Assembly (NCBI GenBank): GCA_017893485.1
Contig: CM030360.1
Span: 146,728,249 to 146,792,248 of the forward strand
Direction: 5' to 3'
Length of the DNA: 64,000 nucleotides
Source of the DNA: Hemerocallis citrina
Taxonomy: Eukaryota; Streptophyta; Magnoliopsida; Asparagales; Asphodelaceae
In this document: positions 1 to 11,516 of the stretch, piece by piece
How positions within the stretch are numbered: position 1 is the first letter of the stretch
Layout of the letters: the number at the start of each line of letters is the position of its first letter
Program-made: the position numbers and the translations under genes
The notes under the pieces: generated by a model
Told to the model about the DNA's origin: nothing
Database searches by the model: none
The model's input: only the letters and a program-made list of their open reading frames with translations

Positions 1-3000
1 GTATTCCAAACTCAGCCTATAAAATCAAAAAATTCCTAAGTTCTCTCGATCTAGGATATGAGAAGATAGCAGCATGTCCAAATGACTGTATGCTTTTCAC
101 GAGTGGTAAGGAAAGTCTGGAGAATTGCGAAGTGTGTGGTTCTTCGAAATGGAAAGAAAGACCAAATCAAGACGAGGGAGCCAGTGGATCTACTAAGCGA
201 AGTAGGAAAAAGAAGCCTGCCAAAACATTGCGTTACTTTCCTCTGATTCCTAGGTTACAAAGGTTGTTTATGTCCACGAAAACTTCTTCTGATATGAAAT
301 GGCATGCTGAAGGTCGCACTAATGATGGGATTCTTAGACATCCTGCTGATTCTCAATCTTGGAAAAGATTTGATGAAAGATATCCTGATTTTGCGGAAGA
401 TCCTCGAAATGTGAGACTTGGACTAGCTAGTGATGGTTTCAACCCTTTCAGGCAAATAAGTAGTACATACAGCATATGGCCGGTTGTGTTGATACCATAC
501 AATTTGCCGTCTTGGAAATGCATGAAGCAGTCCTCATTTATTTTGTCCATGATAGTTCCTGGACCGAAAGGTCCTGGAAATGATATAGATGTGTACCTAC
601 AACCGTTAATAGATGAACTTCAGAAGTTGTGGGTGGGTGTTCCAACCTATGATGTTGTGGCTAAAGAAACATTTTCTCTTCGTGCCGTGTTGTCTTGGAC
701 AATCAATGATTTTCTAGCATATGCAAATTCATCTGGATATAGTACTAAAGGACGTTATGCATGTCCATGTTGTGCTGACCAAACTAGTTCAAGGTGGTTG
801 TACAATGGCAGAAAGTTTTGCTATATGGGTCATAGGAGATGGTTGCCTGACACACATATATTTCGGGCAGAGGCAGCGACATTTGATGGCACCGACGAGT
901 GGGAACATGCTCCTGGGTCTTCTTCTGGTTCAGATATTTTGAGGCGGGTAGATGGTCATCAATTCAAATATGGAAAGGAACCAGAAGTCAGGACAAAGGG
1001 CAAGAAAAGGGCAAGGCCGGAGCAAGGTGAGGAGACCGATCTATATGGCGAGGATGAGGATCAAAACTTGACGAGTTTAGGTGCATGGAAGAAGAAGAGT
1101 ATTTTCTTCAAGTTGCCGTATTGGGAATTCAACTTATTGAGACATAATTTAGATGTGATGCATATTAGAAAAAATATTGGTAAGAATTGTATAGGAACAG
1201 TTATGGGAGATGATCGGAAGACAAAGGACAATCTCAAGAGACGACTTGATTTGAAGTCAATGGGCATCCGACATGAGTTGCACCCAGAAGAATTGCCGAA
1301 CGGGAAAGTGCTCCTACCTCCTGCAATCTATTCAATGTCAAAATCGGAGTTGGAGTTGTTTTGCAAAGTACTACTTGAACTTAAAGTCCCCGATGGCTAT
1401 TCTTCTAACATGGCGAAATGTGTCAACTTTAAAGAGAAGAGGCTTCAGGGTCTAAAGTCACACGACTACCACATCCTAATGCAGGATCTCCTTCCTGTGG
1501 CCCTAAGGTCTTCAATGTGTGAGCAAGTCACTACTGTCCTGAAAGATCTTTGTAGCATATATAAAGGTATTTGCTCAAGAATGCTTCGTGTTGAAGATCT
1601 GGACCAATTGGAGCAGCAGGCGGCATTGACACTTAGTAAAATGGAGATGATATTTCCTCCATCGTTTTTCACTATTATGATTCACTTGATAATCCACCTT
1701 GCTGGTGAAGCCAGAATCGGTGGTCCTGTTCACTATCGGTGGATGTACCCCATTGAGAGGTAAAATAATTCGTTCATCTTACGAAATTGAATTTTCAAAA
1801 GCTCATTTCTTTTAATCCCCTAATCCGCTCTAGTTTATTAATTGTACATGTTCAGGTACCTAGACCGGCTAAAGGGTTATGTGAAAAATAGAGCATATCC
1901 TGAAGGGTCAATAGCCCAGGGATATCTATCAGAGGAGTGCTCACATTTTTTTTCCAGGTATTTGCCTGGTGTGGAGACATCTTCCAGTAGACCACGTAGA
2001 AATCCAGACATTTCCAACCTTGATGGTGCACAATATCTTTTTGATACTGCTGGCACCACTGTTGGTAAAGTTGATGCATTTGAGCTCGATAGCTTAGCGT
2101 GGGAACAGGCACATCGATATGTGCTAGACCATCATGCATCAGTGGAACCATTTCGAAAGTAAGTTGCTTTTGAATGTAAATCGAATACAGTGAAAACCGC
2201 GGAGTTCGATATTTTTGATACTTTTGTTATTCCTAATTTCAATTGCTTGTTTTTTAGCGAATTTGTCAGGGACATCAAACGAAGGGCTAGACCAAGAAGA
2301 CTACCACCACGTGAACAAAACAAGCTGATGAATGAAAAATTTCATAAGTGGTTTGAATCTCATGTAGGTGAATTACAGTTATGCAAGTTAATCTTTATTA
2401 TATCTACATTTTCTATGGTGTTGATACGATTTGCGCAAAATTAATAGGTACATTCTTTGGGTCCTGAAGGTGCGTCATCTGAAATACAAGTACTTGCCAA
2501 AGGTCCCTATCAGATGGTCAAAAGATACGGAGGATACATATTCAATGGTTTTAGATTTCGTACTAAGGATCGTGAATCTAATTTGAAGTCTCAAAATAGT
2601 GGAATGGTAGTGACGTCTAAGACTAGAAGTTATGCTTCCAAATCGGACACGAGGCCTGTAGATGGGGATCTCGACTACTATGGAGTGCTCACGGATATCA
2701 TTGAGTTGAATTATTTTGGCCATTTCCGTGTTGTCTTATTTCGTGGGGATTGGGCTGAGTTTGATAGGAATTTTGCTAACAACAAGGACAAGCTTGGCTT
2801 CACAGTTGTAAACTTCTCAAAATTGATTCACATCGGTACACACATTAGCCATGAGCCATTTGTGTTTCCATCCCAAGTGCAACAAGTGTTCTACATTGAA
2901 GATCCAACCCTGCCAAAATCGTATGTGGCTATCACTATGCAACCAAGAGATGTATTCCAACTGGGCGATACTTCAGACGATGAAGACGGTGAAGACATGA

Positions 3001-3122
3001 ACAGTTACATTGCTTCTGAGTTTCCTGTGTTTGATGTAAACACAACCGATGTTGGAATTTGCGGGACTTGGCTCCGCAAGGATGGAGAAGAGGGCGATGT
3101 ACTGGAAGATGTCGTATTGTAG
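1..3122 (+). CDS. TNP2-like CACTA transposase, 5'-partial, four exons
   Basis: Transposase of a CACTA element, expected to act in the nucleus on element ends. The reading frame is open from base 3. Inferred exons are 3-1759, 1856-2158, 2258-2363 and 2448-3122 (stop TAG), with GT...AG introns of 96, 99 and 84 bp that join in frame. Exon 1 holds the tnp2 transposase domain (DGFNPF, WPVVLIPYNLP, PGPKGPGNDIDVYL, and a CPCC motif) and begins DUF4218 (HLIIHLAGEARIGGPVHYRWMYP). Exon 2 continues that domain (GYVKNRAYPEGSIAQ). Exon 4 holds DUF4216 (DLDYYGVLTDIIELNYFGHF). No stop or frameshift was found in the visible exons, so this copy could encode a full-length enzyme if the missing 5' exon sequence is intact. 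The first visible in-frame ATG at 90 is internal: the conserved region KFLSSLDLGYEKIAACPNDC lies upstream of it. Confidence 0.88.
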
Positions 3123-3373
3123 TTTACATGATTTTCAATTGAGTTTATTATATGTCTGTAATTTTATGTCTTAAATCTTGTTGTAATATTATGTCTGTAA
3201 TTTCGAATATGTTCATTGTGAATTTAATACACTGGTTTAATTATCTTTCTATTTTCTACTGCTTGGTATTATTTACATTAAACTATGCTTAGTGTCATTT
3301 GAACCAAACTATCGTTGTCATTTGAACCAAACTATCATTTGAACCAAGTTATCGAATCCTTGACAGGTACAAC

Positions 3374-3507
3374 ATGCCGAGGCGTGGAAAGAGGGTAAAT
3401 ATAAATGATGGCAACGAGAGCCATGGGGATGAGCAGCCACTAAATAATAGTGGCAGGCAAACATATGAGAGTGAGGGTAGCACGCCGCCCACTGTCAAAA
3501 AACATCG
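3374..3507 (+). CDS. Possible first exon of the second CACTA gene (TNPA position)
   Basis: An ATG opens a 44-codon basic, Ser/Gly/Asn-rich reading frame starting MPRRGKRVNINDGNES and reaching a textbook donor, CG|GTAAGT, at 3508. It lies 250 bp after the transposase stop codon, where CACTA elements usually carry a second gene for a DNA-binding protein. I recognise no domain. The next plausible acceptor (T-tract then CACAG, 8675-8690) is about 5.2 kb away, on the far side of the internal repeats; joining there keeps a frame open for about 60 codons. The later exon is weak, so the gene may be decayed. This is an inference from position and splice signals. Confidence 0.4.
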
Positions 3508-4711
3508 GTAAGTCTTAAAATTGGTATTTTTAAAGAGATTATGTTACTTGAATGCATGAAAGACACGTACTAGTGTTTGTGAGTCTGCATTGTGGCTGTC
3601 GTCTATAAGCATTTCGTCTATGTTTCTTAAGTGGGCTATGATTAGAAAGAAAGGGCTGGAGTGGAGATCTGGAAACCCAAAATAGAGACATCTCGTTTAT
3701 TATAATCTACACTTATTGTTGGACCAACCCCCTCTTGCTGTTGTTGCTGATGTCTCTTTGTGTGCGTGTGTTGAAGAGAATGAAGGGATGAGAGAGAGAT
3801 GAGGAAAATGCCGCTATGTTAGCCTGGTGTATCCTCATTCTCTACCATCCCTCTTTCTGGCTCCATATATGGCTTCTATATTAAATTGGTTTCCTTCCAC
3901 GATGGCAATCCGTAATACTACACTTGATATGAGCCCATGTTCATAGCTGCGTCCTATTGCATACTCACAAACAACTAATACTTGTCGGCCTTGCATCGTA
4001 TGCCCAACCCCATTTTGGCACATAACCTGGTATAGATGACATTGTATGACCTGCAAACAAGGATTGTTCAGTCGTGTTGTTGTACTGATTTGGAGGAGGT
4101 GAAAATGGGACCATAAAATAGCTTAAGAAGACCATCAGGTTTGTGAAATAAGCTTCACTAACAGTGAAAGAAACTGGGGATGCTATGCAGCATACTTAGT
4201 TTGGAAGTGAACCCATTTTGTGTTAAAAAAACCATGCCGAAGATAGCAATCAGATGCATGAAATCAGCTTCTTTAACAGTATCTGAAAATGAAAATTTTT
4301 CATAATCTGAGCATATATGTTTCTTTAACAGTGACTGTGAACAATTGTTCTTAATTGGGCTGTGATTAGAAAGAGACGAGTTGGAGTGGAGATCTGGAAA
4401 CCCATATAGAGACATCTTGTTCATAATAATTTATTATTATTGTTGTTCTTGTCACTCTTGCTGTTGTTGCTGATGTCTCTATGTGTTCGTGTGCTGAAGG
4501 GAAAGAAGGGATGAGAGAGAGATGAGGAAAATGCCGCTATGTTAGCCTGGTGTATCCTCATTCTCTACCATTCCTCTTTCTGGCTTCTGTATTTGGTTTC
4601 CTTCCACGATGACAATTCCAGTTAAAACTACACTTGCTATGAGCCCTATTCGTATTTTTCTTCCATGAAGAATTGATCTATGACTACAATCTCCATTCAA
4701 AACCCAATTGT

Positions 4712-5025
4712 TCACTCAAACATGCCCCTTGTTTCTGAACTCAAACATCACATTAATAAACATCTTTTCTAATAATGGCTACACTTGTAGAAGCTCTCTC
4801 TAAGCCTCAATTCTTCAAGGTTTTGTTGCCTACTTCTTTACAGAAGCTGGTACTCTATTCTTCTTTAAAGAGAGGAGAATAGAGTACCAACTTCTGTAAA
4901 GAAGTAGGCAACAAAACCTTGAAGAATTGAGGCTTAGAGAGAGCTTCCACAAGTGTAGCCATTATTAGAAAAGATGTTTATTAATGTGATGTTTGAGTTC
5001 AGAAACAAGGGGCATGTTTGAGTGA
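4712..5025. repeat. Large near-perfect inverted repeat (foldback)
   Basis: The two arms of about 150 bp are reverse complements with few mismatches (for example TTGTAGAAGC against GCTTCCACAA), around a centre of roughly 10-20 bp near 4860-4875. The outer tips are TCACTCAAACATGCCCC (4712) and GGGGCATGTTTGAGTGA (ending 5025). It sits between two copies of the CACTA internal block. A transcript would fold into a long hairpin. It could be a MITE-like foldback insertion or an inverted duplication; I see no clear target duplication. Confidence 0.85.
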
Positions 5026-5559
5026 TCTGTATTCCAAACAAGCTTCACTAATAGTGAAAGAAACTAGGGATGCTATGCAGCCTACTTAGTTTCTTTAACA
5101 GTGACTGAAAATTTCCATAATCTGAGCATATAAATTTTTCATAATCTGAGCATATATGTTTCTTTAACAGTGACTGTGAACAATTGTTCTTAATTGGGCT
5201 GTGATTAGAAAGAGACGAGTTGGAGTGGAGATCTGGAAATCCATATAGAGTCATCTTGTTCATAATAATTTATTATTGTTGTTGTTCTTGTCGCTCTTGC
5301 TGTTGTTGCTGATGTCTCTATGTGTTCGTGTGCTGAAGGGAAAGAAGGGATGAGAGAGAGATGAGGAAAATGCCGCTATGTTAGCCTGGTGTATCCTCAT
5401 TCTCTACCATTCCTCTTTCTGGCTTCTATATTTGGTTTCCTTCCACGATGACAATTCCAGTTAAAACTACACTTGCTATGAGCCCTATTCGTATTTTTCT
5501 TCCATGAACTGAGGATGGTATATAGGTACTGTCAATGTAATGGAGAAATTTTCATTTTC

Positions 5560-7570
5560 AGATACAGTCAATGTAACCTGATTGCAATCTTTGGCATGGT
5601 TTTTTTAACACAAAATGGGTTCACTTCCAAAATGAGTATGCTGCATAGCATCCCCAGTTTCTTTCACTGTTAGTGAAGCTTATTTCACAAACCTGATGGT
5701 CTTCTTAAGCTATTTTATGGTCCCATTTTCACTAACTGTTAGTGAAGCTGATTTCAAGCACCTGATTGTCTTCTTGGCATGTATGTTTTTATACCAAAAA
5801 TGGGTTCACTGTGGTCATCAGATATTATATAGGTACGTATGCCAAAATCCTCCGGCCGGATATGCACAACACTTGGGTTTTGCGATATGGTTGGGCTAAA
5901 AAAGTAGTAGAGCAACATATAAGCTCAGATGATGGAGAAATTTTCATTTTCAAATACTGTCAATGTAACCGGTTTTTTTAACACAAAATGGGTTCACTTC
6001 CAAACTAAGTATGCTGCATAGCATCCCCAGTTTCTTTCACTGTTAGTGAAGCTTATTTCACAAACCTGATGGTCTTCTTAAGCTATTTTATGGTCCCATT
6101 TTCACTAACTGTTAGTGAAGCTGATTTCAAGCACCTGATTGTCTTCTTGGCATGTATGTTTTTATACCAAAAATGGGTTCACTGTGAACTGAGGATATTA
6201 TATAGGTACGTATGCCAAAATTCTCCGGCCGGATATGCACAACACTTGGGTTTTGCGATATAGTTGGGCTAAAAAAGTAGTAGAGCAACATATAAGCTCA
6301 GATAATGGAGAAATTTTCATTTTCAGATACTGTCAATGTAACCTGATTGCAATCTTTGGCATGGTTTTTTTAACACAAAATGGGTTCACTTCCAAAATGA
6401 GTATGCTGCATAGCATCCCCAGTTTCTTTCACTGTTAGTGAAGCTTATTTCACAAACCTGATGGTCTTCTTAAGCTAGTTTATGGTCCCATTTTCACTAA
6501 CTGTTAGTGAAGCTGATTTCAAGCACCTGATTGTCTTCTTGGCATGTATGTTTTTATACCAAAAATGGGTTCACTGTGGTCATCAGATATTATATAGGTA
6601 CGTATGCCAAAATCCTCCGGCCGGATATGCACAACACTTGGGTTTTGCGATATGGTTGGGCTAAAAAAGTAGTAGAGCAACATATAAGCTCAGATGATGG
6701 AGAAATTTTCATTTTCAAATACTGTCAATGTAACCGGTTTCTTTAACACAAAATGGGTTCACTTCCAAACTAAGTATGCTGCATAGCATCCCCAGTTTCT
6801 TTCACTGTTAGTGAAGCTTATTTCACAAACCTGATGGTCTTCTTAAGCTATTTTATGGTCCCATTTTCACTAACTGTTAGTGAAGCTGATTTCAAGCACC
6901 TGATTGTCTTCTTGGCATGTATGTTTTTATACCAAAAATGGGTTCACTGTGAACTGAGGATATTATATAGGTACGTATGCCAAAAATCTCCGGCCGGATA
7001 TGCACAACACTTGGGTTTTGCGATATAGTTAGGCTAAAAAAGTAGTAGAGCAACATATAAGCTCAGATAATGGAGAAATTTTCATTTTCAGACACTGTCA
7101 ATGCAACCTGATTGCAATATTTGGCATGGTTTTTTTAACACAAAATGGGTTCACTTCCAAAATAAGTATGCTGCATAGCATCCCCAGTTTCTTTCACTGT
7201 TAGTGAAGCTTATTTCACAAACCTGATGGTCTTCTTAAGCTATTTTATGGTCCCATTTTCACTAACTGTTAGTGAAGCTGATTTCAAGCACCTGATTGTC
7301 TTCTTGGCATGTATGTTTTTATACCAAAAATGGGTTCACTGTGGTCATCAGATATTATATAGGTACGTATGCCAAAATCCTCCGGCCGGATATGCACAAC
7401 ACTTGGGTTTTGCGATATGGTTGGGCTAAAAAAGTAGTAGAGCAACATATAAGCTCAGATGATGAAGAAATTTTCATTTTCAAATACTGTCAATGTAACC
7501 GGTTTTTTAACACAAAATGGGTTCACTTCCAAACTAAGTATGCTGCATAGCATCCCCAGTTTCTTCTTTT
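5560..7570 (+). repeat. Higher-order tandem repeat, ~765-bp dimeric unit
   Basis: The segment containing GATGGTCTTCTTAAGC recurs near 5695, 6068, 6460, 6833 and 7225. Spacings alternate (about 373 and 392 bp), so every second copy is 765 bp apart and nearly identical. Adjacent copies differ consistently: one subtype reads GTGGTCATCAGATATTATA, the other GTGAACTGAGGATATTATA. This is a two-subunit higher-order repeat in about 2.5 copies, as produced by unequal exchange of a dimer. Confidence 0.85.
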
Positions 7571-8340
7571 GTTGTTAGTGAAGCTTATTTTCATGCATCT
7601 GATTGTGATCTTGGCATGTTTTTTTGACCAAAACGGGTTTACTGTGAACTGAGGATGCTATAGGTACGTATGCCAAAATCCTCCGGATACGCACAACAAT
7701 TGGGTTTTAGATTTAGTTGGGCACAGTGAATTAGTAGAGCAACATATAAGCTCAGATAATGGAAATTTTCATTTTCAGATACTGTTAATGAAGCTGATTG
7801 CCATCTTTGGCATGATTTTTTAACAAAAAATGGGTTCACTTCCAAACTAAGTATGCTGCTAGCATCCTCATTTTCTTTCACTGTTAATGAAGCGTATTTC
7901 ATTAAGATCCAGGATGGCAAATTTTGACTGGGCTATGATTGGATTGTTTAGTGGATGTTGTCTATGTTCTTAATTGGGTTGTGATTAGAAAGAGTGGGCT
8001 CGAGTGGAGATCTGGAAACCCATATAGAGACATCTTGTTCATAATAATTTATTATTATTGTTGTTCTTGTCGCTCTTAAGGTGGTTGCTGATGTCTCTGT
8101 CTGTTCGTGTGCTGAAGGGAAATAAGGGATGAGAGAGAGATGAGGAAAATGCCGCTATGGTAGCCTGGTGTATCCAAAGTCTCTACCTTTCTTCTTTCTG
8201 TTTCCATTTCTGGCTTCTATATATATTTGGTTTCCTTCCACGATGACAGTTCCCTAAAAATACACTTGACATGAGCCCTATCTTATTTTTCTTATTTTTC
8301 TTATATTTGGTTTCCGTCCACGATGACAGTTTCATGGATT

Positions 8341-9150
8341 GTCTGAACAATCCATGAAGGACATGCTTAGATACTGAATTTTCATTTGTTTTATTGTTTT
8401 AGATAGTGAATATTCCCAATCAGAGGAGAATATAAAGGTTTCAAGTTAGATACTGAATTTTCATTTGTTTTGTTATTTTAGATATATTTAAAAACAAAAT
8501 TAAGTACTAGATTTTTAGCATTGCAATGTAATTATTTTACCTCTGTATATATCATTAACAATTCCATTTGCAGTTGGCACTTTGATCTTATAATTCGAGA
8601 TACAGGTAGTTCTTTTTGCAAGTTCAAAAAATATGTATATTCTGTATTGTGATCTACTGCTCAATTAAACTATTGTTTTTTTTTCACAGAGCGGTCGTCA
8701 AGATGAAGGAAATTCTGATGATCAAAGCTGAAGGTTCTTCGAGGGGTATGAATCTGCGGTCCTCCTTGCTGTTCTTATGTCCTCCTTGCTGTATGGTTGT
8801 TGTTCTTATGTCCTCTTCCTTGCTGTTGTTATGTCAGACTGGTTTTTTTTATGAGAGTTATGTCATACTTTGAATTTGGGATATTTTGGATATTTGTCAG
8901 ACTGGTTTGTTTGGATATTTTGGATGTTAGTCTCTATATTAATTTGTTAATTATGACACTGTTAATTAATCAATGAATTTGGACGTTGATATGACACGTG
9001 TGAAACTTGATTATCTTTAATTATTCTTGTGTTTGGTTGTGGTTTGCGCAGTAGTATGCAACGAAATTGATTGAATCAGTTGTGAGAATTAGTTTACAGG
9101 TTTTGTAAATGAAACTGTGAATTGAAATCGAACGGAAAAGCGGAGTATCG
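8341..9150 (+). other. AT-rich CACTA spacer with candidate splice acceptor
   Basis: Mostly AT-rich sequence. AGATACTGAATTTTCATTTG occurs twice (about 8368 and 8443). A pyrimidine tract followed by CACAG at 8686-8690 is a good 3' splice site; the frame after it (AVVKMKEILMIKAEG...) is open to 8873 but becomes low-complexity. CCTCCTTGCTGT also repeats near 8761-8825. I see no recognisable domain. Confidence 0.4.
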
Positions 9151-9733
9151 AAAATAAACGGGCATAGCCAGAACGGCGTTTTAAAAAACGGCGGTCTATA
9201 TAATTTAATTGTTGGAGTGTGTGATACACCGGCGTTTCAATGCACGCTGGCGAATGTTATCAGCTGTAACGGCACAGTCGTACACCGGCGTTTTATAAAC
9301 GCCGGCGTATATAACTACACCGGCGTTTTTTGGTAGCGCCGGTGTTCGTAAACAGGGAAAAGCAGGCGCTCATAAACACACATACACCGGCGTTTCTTGA
9401 CCGCCGGTATACTTTCGATCTACACCGGCGTTTTCATATACGCCGGTGAATGGATAAATACCGGCGGTTTACGACCGCCGGTGTATGTATATAGGTGCAC
9501 AAGAACGGCACCCAGAGACCGATATACACCGGCGTTTTATGACCGCCGGTGTAGTCCTAACATTTACCGGCGTCCACCAAAAACGCCGGTGTAGACCCCT
9601 TCGTTTCAGCGATGCCCGCTTCGGCGGCAGTTGGACCAGCGCTATTGTAAACGCCGGTGAAAGTTTCACCGGCGTAAAAAAACGCCGGTATAGACGTAAA
9701 AAAGCGCCGGGAAAGCTACTTTCTTTTGTAGTG
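9150..9733 (+). repeat. CACTA subterminal palindromic repeats and right terminus
   Basis: At least ten copies of CACCGGCG or its complement CGCCGGTG occur in about 500 bp, most paired as inverted repeats with 6-14 bp between arms (near 9279, 9324, 9382, 9421, 9459, 9525, 9565 and 9650). The region ends with the terminal inverted repeat at 9719-9733. Subterminal motif arrays of this kind are the binding sites of CACTA-encoded DNA-binding proteins in known elements (En/Spm). The copies are GC-rich and CpG-rich in contrast to the AT-rich interior, so they are also likely targets of methylation. Confidence 0.85.
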
Positions 9734-10768
9734 AAACCTCGGGGCTAACTTCCCGCCTTTGCCAAATCGAACCACACCTTTACTGGGTGATACTTTCAGA
9801 AAGACGAAGTCACCAACCTCAAACTCAAGGTCCCTTCTCCGGTTGTCTGCATAGCTTTTCTGCCTGCTCTGAGCTTCTACCAACCTTTTCCTGATCAGAT
9901 CAATCTTCTCAGAAGTTTGCTGCACAAGCTCAGGACCAAACAACTGACGCTCCCCAACTTCAAACCAACAAACAGGAGTCCTGCACTTCCTGCCATTCAA
10001 AGCTTCGTACGGCGCCATCCAGATGCTATCCTGAAAACTGTTGTTGTAGGCAAACTCTACCAAACGTAAATGCCTTTCCCAACTGCCTCCAAAATCTAGT
10101 ATACAACACCGAAGCATATCCTCAAGAATACGGTTGACTCTCTCGGTCTGCCCATCGGTTTGCGGATGAAAAGCAGTGCTGAAATTTGTCTTGGTACCCA
10201 AAGCTGTCTGAAGACTCCTCCAGAGTTGCCAAGTAAACCGCGCATCTCGATCAGACACAATAGTTGACGGAACACCATGAAGTCGGACAATCTCGCCAAC
10301 ATACAACTCAGCCAACTTGTCCATCGAAGCAGTGAGTTTCATCGCCAAAAAGTGAGCGGACTTGGTCAGTCGATCGACTATAACCCAAATCGCATCATTG
10401 CCTTTAGGACTCTTAGGCAATCCCGTAATGAAATCCATACTGATGTTATCCCACTTCCATTCTGGAATAGGTAACGGTTGTAATAGATCTCCGGGTCTCT
10501 GATTTTCGGCTTTGACTTGCTAACAAACCTCACACTTTGCCACAAAATCAGCCACATCCCGCTTCAAACCTGACCACCAGAAATGCTGTTTGATGTCTTT
10601 GTACATCTTAGTACTCCCAGGATGTACTGACAAAAGAGTAGCATGCGCCTCCTGAAGAATACTTTCTTTCAGGTCCGCCTGATTTGGAACACACAGCCTA
10701 TCTCCGAAACCAAAGCACTCCATCCCTGATTTGAAATCCGGGCAACCTGCTAGCACAAAACTGCTCAT
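9734..10768 (-). pseudogene. Tekay A integrase, truncated by CACTA insertion
   Basis: The N-terminal zinc region is at about 10768-10520 (H...H then KCEVC) and is followed by an in-frame TAG (10522-10520) in place of a Gln codon. The catalytic core follows: [20 protein letters not shown] gives the first Asp, [13 protein letters not shown] the second, and [17 protein letters not shown] the Glu, so the D,D,E triad is complete. The C-terminal region [14 protein letters not shown] runs into the CACTA terminus just after KLAPRF. The enzyme would insert element cDNA into the host chromosome. The missing tail is where chromoviruses carry the GPY/F region and chromodomain. Confidence 0.85.
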
Positions 10769-11501
10769 TCATTTCCAAAATATCAGCATCAACCTCCTGA
10801 CTTGCAATGATCCTACCATTCAGTGTAGGCTGAAGCCTCAACTGAGGCAAAGATGCTCCCAATCCTTGCAAGACAACCTCAATACCTGCTCGATCCAATT
10901 CCTCAATCAGATGCTTCTGAGTCGTAATCAAACTGGCTAAACTGCTATTGCGACTAAGTGCATCAGCAACAACATTAGCCTTTCCAGGATGATATTTGAT
11001 CTCAGGTCGCATGTCCTCAAGCACTTCCAACCATCTCCGCTGCCTCAAATTCAGATCCCTCTGCTGATAAATGTACTTCAAACTCTTGTGGTCCGTGTAC
11101 ATGTTCAACTTCTCACCGTACACGTAGTGCCTCCACTGCTTCAGGGCAAAGATAATCGCAGCCAACTCTAGATCATGAGTCGGGTAATTCTTCTCATGCG
11201 GTCGTAGTTGCCTAGACCCATAAGCGATTACTCTTCCCTCTTGTAATAAGACACAACCAAGCCCACGATGTGAAGCATCTCTATAAACATCGTACTCAAC
11301 ACCTGCTCTAGGCAAAGCCAAAATAGGTGCAGTAGTCAGTTTCTCTTTCAATTCCTGAAAGCTCGCCTCACATGGCTCAGTCCACTTGAATTTCACATTC
11401 TTCTTGGTCAGTCCAGTAAGCGGCACGGCTATCTGAGCATAACCTTGAATGAATCTCCTGTAGTATCCAGTCATTCCAAGAAAACTTCTGACTTCCTTCA
11501 C
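10698..11501 (-). pseudogene. Tekay A RT thumb, RNase H and start of integrase
   Basis: This starts with the RT connection motif [15 protein letters not shown], then RNase H ([60 protein letters not shown]). The normal first RNase H Asp region reads YRDAS. The frame is separated from upstream RT by a TAG at 11519-11517, and from the integrase frame by a frameshift between about 10768 and 10698, where the two reading frames overlap. RNase H removes the RNA template during reverse transcription in the virus-like particle. Confidence 0.85.
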
Positions 11502-11516
11502 TGTAGTAGGCCTAGC

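Larger units (their letters stand above)
3510..8340 (+). repeat. CACTA interior: multi-copy internal repeats
   Basis: No coding region is supported here. A block starting near GGGCTRTGATTAGAAAG and running to the CTTCCACGATGACA motif recurs at about 3630-3930, 4355-4670, 5195-5510 and 7975-8300; the second and third are almost identical. Another unit containing TTCACTGTTAGTGAAGC recurs many times in both orientations: inverted at about 4080-4300 and 7640-7920, direct between 5560 and 7570. Short open frames in it repeat the same peptide and are by-products of the repetition. The region probably lies in an intron or spacer of the CACTA element. Confidence 0.8.
1..9733 (+). mobile_element. CACTA (En/Spm-type) DNA transposon, right part
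   Basis: The element holds a TNP2-type transposase gene at the left, a long repeat-filled interior and a right end with dense inverted motifs. The right terminus reads ...TTCTTTTGTAGTG at 9721-9733, the mirror of the CACTACAA terminus of CACTA transposons, and the sequence immediately to the right is Ty3/gypsy integrase DNA, so the border is exact. The left terminus lies outside the window. A 3-bp target duplication is usual for the superfamily; the right-hand candidate is AAA (9734-9736), but its partner cannot be seen. Family assignment rests on the transposase and the terminus together. Confidence 0.9.

Noticed and set aside
5696..7429. Repeated 60-84-codon frames (MVFLSYFMVPFSL...).
   Set aside because: Same DNA unit copied; hydrophobic composition arises from T-rich sequence; no conserved protein recognised.
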